Positions 31,881-39,074 of a stretch of 64,000 nucleotides of DNA are shown piece after piece. Source of the stretch: a virus. The translations under genes and the position numbers were made by a program. Under the pieces are notes generated by a model, which was given only the letters and a program-made list of their open reading frames with translations, was not told the origin of the DNA and made no database searches. The stretch is taken from positions 32,115 to 96,114 of IMG/VR virus record IMGVR_UViG_3300025892_002268; one strand, 5' to 3'. Each line of letters opens with the position of its first letter. Position 1 is the first letter of the stretch.

Positions 31881-32735
31881 ATGAAAAAAATAATAACGCT
31901 AGGTATGGCGACATATGACGATCATGATGGAGTATTTTTTAGTATACAAGCATTACGCATGTACCATGAAATATTTAATACTGATCAAACAGAGATAATT
32001 TTAGTAGATAATAATCCAGATTCGCCTCATGGTAAAGCTAATGAAAAGTTTATGAAGTGGATTAAAAATGGAATATACATACCATACACACTAAAGAAAA
32101 GCACGGCTGTCAGAAATGAAATTTTTAGACAATCTAAGAGTAAATATACCATCTCTATGGATTGTCATGTATTAATATTTAACGGAGCTATATCGTCACT
32201 ATTAGAATATTATTCCAAGAATCCAGACTGTAAAGATATAATAACTGGACCATTAGTATATGATGGTTTAGACACTAAAAATCCTTCAACACATTTCAAA
32301 CCGGGATGGTCTTCTGGAATGTGGGGCACTTGGGATACAAACCATGAAGCGTTACGAAAGGGAGATCCATTTGAAATACCCATGCAGGGGTGTGGACTAT
32401 TCTCATGCGAAACAAAAAATTGGGTTGGTTTTAATAAAAAATTCAAAGGATTTGGTGGAGAAGAAGGATATATACATGAAAAGTTTAGACAGTTTGGTGG
32501 TAAAGCAATTTGTTTACCTGAACTCAAATGGATGCATAGATTCTCTAGACCTCAAGGTGTACCGTATCCACTGATTCTAGAGGACAGAATATGGAATTAT
32601 TTTATAGGATGGTTAGAGCTAACGCAAGATCCAGAACACGAAATGATAACAGGCGCTTACGAACATTTTAAAGAAAAAATTCCTCCCGGCAGCATTGATT
32701 ACTTACTTAATTCTGCTATCAAACAAACTTTATAA
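31881..32735 (+). CDS. Glycosyltransferase, family 2-like
   Basis: GT-A order: I-T-L-G-M-A-T-Y-D-D at the first strand, E-I-I-L-V-D-N-N-P-D as nucleotide-binding Asp, and Y-T-I-S-M-D-C-H-V as the D-x-D/H metal site. M-Q-G-C-G-L-F-S-C and F-G-G-E-E-G-Y-I-H follow as acceptor-side motifs with the catalytic acid. The 284 residues lack membrane helices. It stands apart from the main glycan island within the replication region, one base after the nuclease stop. The substrate is unknown. Confidence 0.82.
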   Translation: MKKIITLGMATYDDHDGVFFSIQALRMYHEIFNTDQTEIILVDNNPDSPHGKANEKFMKWIKNGIYIPYTLKKSTAVRNEIFRQSKSKYTISMDCHVLIFNGAISSLLEYYSKNPDCKDIITGPLVYDGLDTKNPSTHFKPGWSSGMWGTWDTNHEALRKGDPFEIPMQGCGLFSCETKNWVGFNKKFKGFGGEEGYIHEKFRQFGGKAICLPELKWMHRFSRPQGVPYPLILEDRIWNYFIGWLELTQDPEHEMITGAYEHFKEKIPPGSIDYLLNSAIKQTL

Positions 32736-32745
32736 GGAGACTATT

Positions 32746-33375
32746 ATGTCTTATGTAGAAGAAGCTGACGAAGAGTATAATTTTCAAACTTATGGGTCTA
32801 CAGAAGAACTGACAGAAGAAAATTTTTATCTTCCATCAGAAGCAGAGTACGAAGACTTTGGAGAAGAAGTAGAAGAATACGATGCTGCTTCGTTGTGGGA
32901 GAATATTCGCAAGAAGAAGGAACGAGAAGGTAAGAATTACAAGCCAGCCAAGAAGGGTGATAAAGATAGGCCAGATCCAGACGCTTGGAAAAAGGCACAA
33001 TCAGAACCTTCTGATAAACAAAAAAAATCTCTTGATGTAAACAACGATGGCAAAGTAAGTAAAGAAGACTTTGAAATATTACGTAAGAAAAAAAATAAAG
33101 AATCAGATGGGTGTGGATGTAAGGGTATGGCAGCAGAATATCAGGGCAGAAAAGTTAAGCTTGGAAAGCCATTCTTAACTCCAGATGGGCCTAAGAAAAG
33201 AAGCGTTTATGTCAAAAATGGATCTGGCAATGTTGTTAAAGTAAACTTTGGCGATCCTAACATGTCTATCAAGAAGGATAATCCAGCAAGAAGAAAGTCT
33301 TTTAGAGCTAGACATAACTGTGCGAACCCCGGTCCAAAATGGAAGGCTCGTTATTGGTCTTGCAAGGCGTGGTAA
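32746..33375 (+). CDS. Acidic/EF-hand-like protein with conserved aromatic C-terminus
   Basis: The ATG follows AAGGAG. The first 45 residues are very acidic (E-E-A-D-E-E-Y and E-E-V-E-E-Y). A lysine-rich linker leads to D-V-N-N-D-G-K-V-S-K-E-D-F (about residues 98-110), a good single EF-hand or dockerin calcium loop. The C-terminal 75 residues read G-R-K-V-K-L-G-K-P-F, then R-K-S-F-R-A-R-H-N-C and end Y-W-S-C-K-A-W. I recognise this C-terminal pattern as a conserved domain of unknown function in large phages and viruses. Both Cys could pair or bind metal. Function unknown, possibly virion-associated. Confidence 0.6.
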   Translation: MSYVEEADEEYNFQTYGSTEELTEENFYLPSEAEYEDFGEEVEEYDAASLWENIRKKKEREGKNYKPAKKGDKDRPDPDAWKKAQSEPSDKQKKSLDVNNDGKVSKEDFEILRKKKNKESDGCGCKGMAAEYQGRKVKLGKPFLTPDGPKKRSVYVKNGSGNVVKVNFGDPNMSIKKDNPARRKSFRARHNCANPGPKWKARYWSCKAW

Positions 33376-33376
33376 T

Positions 33377-33598
33377 ATGGAACTCAAGAAAAAATGGAAT
33401 AATCATTTAGATGAAAACAACATGACTTATTGGCAACATTTTAGATTTGCTGTATATCATGGGTTAATATGTATAAGAGCTGGTGTATATCTATGTATAC
33501 ATGGTTTTTTACCATGCTTTAGACGTAGAGCGGGCACTAGGTTAGTTCAAAGATTAGACAAAGTATTTACTGAGAGAGAATATGAGCTTAATAAATAA
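33377..33598 (+). CDS. DUF6356-like small protein
   Basis: The pattern M-T-Y-W-Q-H-F-R-F-A-V-Y-H-G-L, I-R-A-G-V-Y-L, H-G-F-L-P-C and A-G-T-R-L-V is that of a small family found in phages and aquatic bacteria. Its central part is hydrophobic and could embed in a membrane. The 73 residues fit. It starts just after the preceding stop and overlaps the phosphatase gene by 17 bases. Role unknown. Confidence 0.65.
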   Translation: MELKKKWNNHLDENNMTYWQHFRFAVYHGLICIRAGVYLCIHGFLPCFRRRAGTRLVQRLDKVFTEREYELNK

Positions 33599-34268
33599 AG
33601 TAGCAGCAATTATAGATTCCAAAAAGCCTATAGACGAGGTAACTTACTTAGAAAAAAGAGTAAGATACGATGATACTATATCAATATTAGATATAGATCT
33701 AAAAACAATCATACCTGCACCAGCTAAAAACAGTAGTCTAACTACAGTAAAAGAGCTGAGTGAAATATCCAGACTTGCAAAGATCAGAACTAATAAAGAA
33801 ATTGATTTAATAAGGTCTGTTGACAGAGACCCGCTTGAGCTTTACTTAGTATTACTAAAGAAAAACGGCCTAGTTTTTCCACAGGCTTTGTTTAATGATT
33901 ATTATAATATTGTAGAGCAGTATATGTACGCTCTAAAGTTTTACTATAATAGAGCTAGACCAGAACAATTAGCTCCTTATTTTAATTTAGACATAGATGT
34001 TTTGTATACTGAAACTCATCACACTCCATCATATCCTAGTGGTCATATGATGTATTCCGAGTTAGTTGCTCATGTTCTTTCAGATAAATATCCAGAGTTT
34101 AAAGATAAGTTTTTTGAGTTGTCTAATTACTGTGGATATGCTAGAATATTACAGGGCGTTCACTACGCTAGTGACAACAAAGCTTCAAAGATTGTTGTTG
34201 AAAAGTTATATAATCTGATAAAAGGAATCTCAGATGACAAAGAAGATAAAAAGTTATCCATTAACTGA
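33582..34268 (+). CDS. PAP2-superfamily phosphatase, soluble
   Basis: The three active-site blocks are present: K119-x6-R126-P127, P-S-G-H155, and R178-x5-H184-x3-D188 (with Ala in place of the usual Ser before R178). There is no signal peptide and no membrane helix, unlike most PAP2 enzymes, which suggests a cytoplasmic acid-phosphatase- or haloperoxidase-like enzyme. At 228 residues it is compact. It sits directly before the polymerase operon, so nucleotides or phosphorylated sugars are plausible substrates. Catalytic class is well supported; substrate unknown. Confidence 0.78.
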   Translation: MSLINKVAAIIDSKKPIDEVTYLEKRVRYDDTISILDIDLKTIIPAPAKNSSLTTVKELSEISRLAKIRTNKEIDLIRSVDRDPLELYLVLLKKNGLVFPQALFNDYYNIVEQYMYALKFYYNRARPEQLAPYFNLDIDVLYTETHHTPSYPSGHMMYSELVAHVLSDKYPEFKDKFFELSNYCGYARILQGVHYASDNKASKIVVEKLYNLIKGISDDKEDKKLSIN

Positions 34269-34332
34269 TGCTCCAAGACCTAAAGAGCCTGTTAAAAGAC
34301 CTTTGCCCCCCAATCCCAATAAAGTTGATTGA
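34234..34332 (+). CDS. Tiny proline-rich protein, 32 residues
   Basis: AAGGAATCTCAG precedes the ATG, which lies inside the end of the phosphatase gene in another frame. The product, M-T-K-K-I-K-S-Y-P-L-T-D-A-P-R-P and on to P-N-K-V-D, is basic and Pro-rich. Short Pro-rich peptides can act as partner-binding tails. The remaining gap to the polymerase gene (34333-34425) holds only the ribosome site and possible promoter elements. Confidence 0.45.
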   Translation: MTKKIKSYPLTDAPRPKEPVKRPLPPNPNKVD

Positions 34333-34425
34333 TTAGTAGTTGCGTTTAGCCGGATGTGTCGTACTATAAATACTACGCTTATTCCGTATCGTTGCTATAC
34401 TTTGAAATAATTTAAGGAGAAAATA

Positions 34426-35991
34426 TTGAACTGGTTTCCGTTGCATAATTTTACACATTATAGTTTGTTAAAAGGCTTCTCAAAGCCTCATGAGTTAGCA
34501 AAAATTTGTTCTGATAATAACTATCCAGCGTGTGGAATTTCAGATTACAAGACTATTTCTGGATGCGTTTCCTTCTATCAAGCTTGTAAAAAGGTTGGCA
34601 TAAAGCCAATTCTTGGCTGTACATTCGACAATTCTACTGTATATGCCAAGAATAAAAAGGGGTGGAATGATCTTATCGAAATGGTTTCTTGTCTTGATGA
34701 AAATAGCGATCTATCAAATAAGATAGCTAAGGATATTATATCTAGAGACAATCTTATATTGTTAAATAAACCATCTTCAGTCTCTTACTACGTTCAATCA
34801 AAACATGCTGAACTTCACAGGATTCTCATGTGTTCAGAGCTTAAGACCACTCTTCCCAAGGTGCAAAAAAAACTTCGTAAAAATGAGCTGCCTAAAGAAA
34901 TCTCTTCTTTTTTTACAAAAAGTGACAAGTGCATACGGTCAGATGTCATGACAAAAGAATTAGAGAGTATTTATGAACAATGCGAAGAATATAATATACT
35001 CAACGCACCAATGTTACCTAAGTTTTCATGTCCAAACGACATGTCAGAAGAAGAATATCTTAAAGTATTAGCAAGAGAAGGTTGGAGAAAATTACTCATT
35101 AACACGGGGAAAGTAAACCAAGAAGAATCAAAGAATAAATACTTAGACAGATTCAATTCAGAGTTACAAGTAATTAAAGATGCTAATTTATTTGGATATT
35201 TTCTTATAGTGCAGGATATTATAAGGCACATAGAAAAAGACATGGGTTGTTTAGCTGGTCCGGGCAGAGGATCAGCAGCTGGATGCTTAATATCATACTT
35301 GATTGGCGTTACTAAGATTGACCCTGTAGAACATGATTTACTTTTTGAACGTTTCTATAACGCTGGTAGAAATACAGGCGGTCATGTATCCTTGCCAGAT
35401 ATCGACATGGATGTTCCGGGTAAAAAGAGAGATGATGTTATTGATTATCTAAAAAATAAATACGGTAAAGATCATGTTAGTCAGATGATTACATTTGGCA
35501 GACTTCAAGGACGTAGCGCAATTAAAGAAGTGCTTCGTATAAATGATGCTTGTTCTTTTAGTGAAATGAACGCTATAACAAAAAGTGTACCTAACGAGGC
35601 AGAAATCTCTGACCAGCTCGCAGAAATGGATGAAGAGGACAGATCTATAATCAGATGGTCTTTAATAAATCGTCCTGATGAACTTAGAGATTTTTGCCAC
35701 ATAACAGATAGCGGAAAGCTAGAAGGTGATTACGCAGAGTATTTTGAACAAGCTATTAATATGGAAGGAACGTTTAAGACTCAAGGTAAACACGCTGCTG
35801 GGGTTGTTATATCTAAAGAACCACTGCACACAGTTTGTCCAATGGTAAAACAGAAAGGCTCTACAGAAAAAATTGCAGGACTAGAAATGACAGACCTAGA
35901 AGCACTGGGTCATGTAAAATTTGACGTTCTAGGAATTAATCTACTAGATAAATTAATGAAAATTAAGGAATTAACTAATGATAGAGGTTGA
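34426..35991 (+). CDS. dnaE: DNA polymerase III alpha (DnaE type), N-terminal fragment: PHP and palm
   Basis: The start is TTG behind AAGGAGA. Residues 1-80 are a PHP domain, but the first metal motif has changed (P-L-H-N-F-T-H-Y-S instead of H-x-H). The palm holds G-P-G-R-G-S-A-A-G and the catalytic P-D325-I-D327-M-D. The third catalytic Asp is D500 in K-F-D-V-L-G. The K-T-Q-G-K-H-A-A-G-V-V block is also present. The gene stops at residue 521, soon after D500, where bacterial DnaE continues into the fingers. All catalytic acids are in this piece and the missing part is encoded at 37123-38700. It overlaps the next gene by 14 bases. No intein sequence is visible at its end. Confidence 0.9.
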   Translation: MNWFPLHNFTHYSLLKGFSKPHELAKICSDNNYPACGISDYKTISGCVSFYQACKKVGIKPILGCTFDNSTVYAKNKKGWNDLIEMVSCLDENSDLSNKIAKDIISRDNLILLNKPSSVSYYVQSKHAELHRILMCSELKTTLPKVQKKLRKNELPKEISSFFTKSDKCIRSDVMTKELESIYEQCEEYNILNAPMLPKFSCPNDMSEEEYLKVLAREGWRKLLINTGKVNQEESKNKYLDRFNSELQVIKDANLFGYFLIVQDIIRHIEKDMGCLAGPGRGSAAGCLISYLIGVTKIDPVEHDLLFERFYNAGRNTGGHVSLPDIDMDVPGKKRDDVIDYLKNKYGKDHVSQMITFGRLQGRSAIKEVLRINDACSFSEMNAITKSVPNEAEISDQLAEMDEEDRSIIRWSLINRPDELRDFCHITDSGKLEGDYAEYFEQAINMEGTFKTQGKHAAGVVISKEPLHTVCPMVKQKGSTEKIAGLEMTDLEALGHVKFDVLGINLLDKLMKIKELTNDRG

Positions 35992-36472
35992 AGTTACAGA
36001 TTATATGAGAGTTAAAGCTAGAAGTATGGCAAGAGAACTGGGCAAGCTTAAAAACTCTATAACAAAAGGCGATGGCAACATTGCTGGTTTTATAGGAGAA
36101 TTGATAGCCTTGGATCATCTTGGTGGAGTTCAAGCCAACACTTATGATTTTGATATTGTAAGTGATGGCAAAACATACGATGTGAAAACCAAAAGATGTA
36201 CAAGTCCTCCTAAGCCATATTACGACTGTTCAGTAGCTGCATTCAACACAAAGCAAAGATGTGATATTTATTTTTTTGTAAGAGTACAGTTTCAGGGCGA
36301 CAGACCTGTGAAAGCGTGGGTATTGGGACAAAAAGATAAGGCTGAATATTTTAAGCAAGCTACCAAACTTAAAAAAGGAGAGATAGACCCAAGTAATAAT
36401 TTTACAGTTAAAGCAGACTGCTATAACTTAAGCATAAACAAACTGGAAAGAGTAGAGGAAAAACATGGCTAA
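35978..36472 (+). CDS. PD-(D/E)XK-like nuclease between the polymerase halves
   Basis: The 164-residue protein has F-I-G-E-L-I-A-L-D, Y-D-F-D-I-V and Y-D-V-K-T-K, matching the E, D and D-x-K positions of the PD-(D/E)XK fold. Restriction-like homing enzymes such as I-Ssp6803I have this fold, but there is no strong family match by eye. It starts within the end of the polymerase N-fragment and overlaps the exonuclease by 8 bases. It could be the mobile nuclease that broke the polymerase gene, or a resident replication nuclease. Confidence 0.6.
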   Translation: MIEVEVTDYMRVKARSMARELGKLKNSITKGDGNIAGFIGELIALDHLGGVQANTYDFDIVSDGKTYDVKTKRCTSPPKPYYDCSVAAFNTKQRCDIYFFVRVQFQGDRPVKAWVLGQKDKAEYFKQATKLKKGEIDPSNNFTVKADCYNLSINKLERVEEKHG

Positions 36473-37145
36473 TAGAGACTATATCGTATTTGACTTTGAA
36501 ACTGGAAGTAGAAATCCAACCCGAACACAGCCCACACAGCTTGCAGCAGTAGCGCTGGATGGTAGAAATCTTGCCGTTAAAGGCACGTTTAATAGTGAGA
36601 TTAAAGCTATCTTAGACGATGACAAGGCTATCGCTGAAGGTTTAGACCCAATCGAGGATGGTGCTTTAAAAGTTACTGGGAAAACACGATCAGGTATCGG
36701 CAAAGCTCCAGCCCTTAAATCAGTATGGAGTAAATTCATTAAGTTTGTGGACCAATACAATTGGAAAGGCGAACCATTCTTTGCACCAATTCCAGTAGGA
36801 TATAACATCATTGGTTTCGATATGATTATAATTAATAGACTGTGTGAACAGTTTGGTCAGTGGGATAAAACTAGACAGCAACAAAAACTATTTAGCAAGG
36901 TGTACAAAGTTGACCTTATGGATAATATGTTTATGTGGACAGAGGGTGATCCAAGCGTAAGGTCTATAAGCATGGATACTCTAAGAGAGCGTATGGGTCT
37001 GTCAACTGAGAATGCTCACGACGCACTACAAGACGTTAAAGACACTTCTAATATATTCATAAAACTGCTGAAGACTCACAGAGCAGTCTACCAAAACATT
37101 GAACTAGACAAGGCATTTGCAAATGGAAACCTATACGTCAAATGA
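36465..37145 (+). CDS. DEDD-family 3'-5' exonuclease, likely proofreading
   Basis: Motif I is Y-I-V-F-D-F-E-T-G-S, motif II is Y-N-I-I-G-F-D-M-I, and motif III is N-A-H-D-A-L-Q-D-V-K-D, with His and Asp in DnaQ (DEDDh) spacing. The 226 residues fit a single exonuclease domain. Lying between the two polymerase halves, which have a degenerate PHP domain, it is the best candidate for the proofreading subunit. It overlaps both neighbours. Confidence 0.85.
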   Translation: MANRDYIVFDFETGSRNPTRTQPTQLAAVALDGRNLAVKGTFNSEIKAILDDDKAIAEGLDPIEDGALKVTGKTRSGIGKAPALKSVWSKFIKFVDQYNWKGEPFFAPIPVGYNIIGFDMIIINRLCEQFGQWDKTRQQQKLFSKVYKVDLMDNMFMWTEGDPSVRSISMDTLRERMGLSTENAHDALQDVKDTSNIFIKLLKTHRAVYQNIELDKAFANGNLYVK

Positions 37146-38700
37146 ATATGACGATAAGCAGACTTGGCAATTATTTGAAGAGGGGAAAACTAAGGGTGTA
37201 TTTCAGCTAGAAAGCAATCTTGGTAAGTCTTGGTCTAAAAAACTTGCGCCCCACAATATAGAAGAACTGTCTGCACTTATTGCTATTATCAGACCGGGAT
37301 GCTTAAAGGCTTTCGTGGATGGTAAATCCATGAGTCAGCATTTTATTGATAGAAAGCATGGAAGAGAAGAGGTAACATATTTACATGAATGCCTAGAGGA
37401 AATCTTACTACCAACGTATGGGGTTCTTGTGTATCAAGAGCAATCTATGCGTATTGCACAGAAGGTTGCGGGATTTAATCTACAGCAAGCAGATGAACTC
37501 CGTAAAGCAATTGGTAAGAAAAAAGCAAACCTGATGGCGAAAGTTAAGAAAAAATTCATATCTGGATCTAAGAAAGTTGGGCTAGTGGATAAAGATACAT
37601 CTGAAGAAATATTTGGATGGATTGAAAAGTCTTCTAGGTATGCTTTTAATAAATCACACAGTATATCATACGCTGTATGTTCTTACTGGAGCGCTTATCA
37701 GAAAGCTCACAATCCAGAAGAATTTTTCCTAGCTTATTTGTATTATGCAAATGAAAAGCAAGATCCACACCAAGAGATATATGAGTTGATATCTGAAGCG
37801 AAACTATTCGACATTCAAGCTAGAACTCCCAGCGTTGCTAACTATCAAGATAAATTCAACGCTAAGAAAAAGAAAATATATTTTGGAATTAAAGATATTA
37901 AATCTCTTACAGGTAAAACAGGAGAAAAAGTTGTAACTGGTATAAGCGAAGCGGAGGAAGAATTAAATAAGAAGATAAATAAATTCAATTGGTTAGAAAT
38001 ATTATTATTTTTCTCGCCAAGAGTAAACTCTACTGCCTTCAAAGCTTTATCATCTATAGGATTCTTTAGAGATTTTAATGGCAAAATCAGCAGAAACAAA
38101 GCGCTGTACGACTACGAAATATACCGTACATTAACCAAAGCTGAACAGACATGGATTAAAACTAATTATAAAGATAAGCGGTGGGATAGCTTTGTAGATT
38201 GTTTAAAAGATTTATCTCCAACAAAAAAGGAAGGTGGAGGAACAAGCAAGCAGGAAAGAAAACAAATTGTAGAAAATGAAATACAACTTCTTAACAATCC
38301 ACCTTACAGCCTAGAAGATGACATAACATGGATTATTGAACAAGAAACTAGGCTATTGGGATGCCCCGTAACATCCAACAAAATAGATACAGCAGATACT
38401 TCAGCTGCTAATACTACATGTAAAGATATTGTTAATGGTAAAAAGGGAAAGAATCTATGCGTCGTGGCAAATGTACAAAGACTATCTGACTACAAAATAA
38501 CTAAAGGAGATTCTAAAGGGCAAACAATGTCATTTTTAACAATAGAAGATGACTCATGTATTTTAGATAGTGTAATAATATTCCCAACTATAAAGAATAA
38601 GTATAAGTATATATTATACGAAGGCAATAATCTTGTTTTTTGTGGTAATGTGCAAAAGAATGATTCTTCATTTATCGTAGAAAAAATTCACGAATTATGA
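37123..38700 (+). CDS. dnaE: DNA polymerase III alpha (DnaE type), C-terminal fragment: fingers to OB fold
   Basis: The ATG at 37123 is preferred over an in-frame TTG two codons earlier. The product begins where the bacterial enzyme continues after the palm: L-F-E-E-G-K-T-K-G-V-F-Q-L-E-S. It goes on with I-A-I-I-R-P-G, G-V-L-V-Y-Q-E-Q-S-M, L-R-K-A-I-G-K-K and Y-A-F-N-K-S-H-S-I-S-Y, the fingers and nucleotide-binding blocks. The end has an OB-like L-C-V-V-A-N-V-Q-R-L-S-D-Y. The usual tau-binding tail is absent. With the N-fragment it makes about 1047 residues, near full DnaE length. The halves must associate to work. Confidence 0.9.
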   Translation: METYTSNEYDDKQTWQLFEEGKTKGVFQLESNLGKSWSKKLAPHNIEELSALIAIIRPGCLKAFVDGKSMSQHFIDRKHGREEVTYLHECLEEILLPTYGVLVYQEQSMRIAQKVAGFNLQQADELRKAIGKKKANLMAKVKKKFISGSKKVGLVDKDTSEEIFGWIEKSSRYAFNKSHSISYAVCSYWSAYQKAHNPEEFFLAYLYYANEKQDPHQEIYELISEAKLFDIQARTPSVANYQDKFNAKKKKIYFGIKDIKSLTGKTGEKVVTGISEAEEELNKKINKFNWLEILLFFSPRVNSTAFKALSSIGFFRDFNGKISRNKALYDYEIYRTLTKAEQTWIKTNYKDKRWDSFVDCLKDLSPTKKEGGGTSKQERKQIVENEIQLLNNPPYSLEDDITWIIEQETRLLGCPVTSNKIDTADTSAANTTCKDIVNGKKGKNLCVVANVQRLSDYKITKGDSKGQTMSFLTIEDDSCILDSVIIFPTIKNKYKYILYEGNNLVFCGNVQKNDSSFIVEKIHEL

Positions 38701-38747
38701 TTGTTTTTTCGTGTTGTCCAAGCTAATATATAAAGATAGGAGATAGA

Positions 38748-39074
38748 ATGAACAACTGTTGTTTTACTGGATATTTAGTAGAAAATCCACACACTACCCA
38801 CGTTGGAAGTGTTCTGCTTGCAGAATTTACCATTGTGGTATATACTTATAGGAGAACGAAGAGTACTGGAGAGAAGAGTAGAATCCCCACATACTTACAC
38901 TGTGAGGCTTGGCATACCGGGGCAGAAACGATTGAAAAATTTGCTAAAAAAGGTACTAAAATAACTATACAAGCTTCAGCCAAGCATCTCTCTAAAGATA
39001 ATGACACACTTATATTTAGAGTAAATGAATTTGATATTTGTCAAGATAACGATTTTGAGGATTGGTCTACATGA
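38748..39074 (+). CDS. ssb: Second single-stranded DNA-binding protein, diverged
   Basis: The OB pattern is F-T-G-Y-L-V-E-N-P-H, then L-A-E-F-T-I-V-V, L-H-C-E-A-W-H-T-G-A-E-T-I-E-K-F and K-G-T-K-I-T-I-Q-A. The tail ends D-N-D-F-E-D-W, an acidic tip like that of bacterial SSB, which the first SSB lacks. The 108 residues are one OB domain. It follows the polymerase C-fragment after a 47-base gap with a TAGGAGAT ribosome site, and overlaps the first glycan gene by 4 bases. It probably serves the replisome and recruits partners through its tip. Confidence 0.82.
   Translation: MNNCCFTGYLVENPHTTHVGSVLLAEFTIVVYTYRRTKSTGEKSRIPTYLHCEAWHTGAETIEKFAKKGTKITIQASAKHLSKDNDTLIFRVNEFDICQDNDFEDWST

Noticed and set aside
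34365-34372. TATAAATA, identical to the T4 late promoter core, upstream of dnaE
   Set aside because: The region is AT-rich, so an 8-base match is expected by chance; the gene is not late, and no T4-type late sigma gene is recognised.
34333-34425. tRNA-like or RNA gene in the gap before dnaE
   Set aside because: No cloverleaf arms or CCA-type end can be formed; the gap holds only a ribosome site and weak promoter-like AT stretches.
35960-37140. Group I intron or split intein as the reason for the two polymerase genes
   Set aside because: Both pieces have their own starts and stops and overlap with the genes between them. No Cys-starting intein N-part, His-Asn intein end or intron core was seen.
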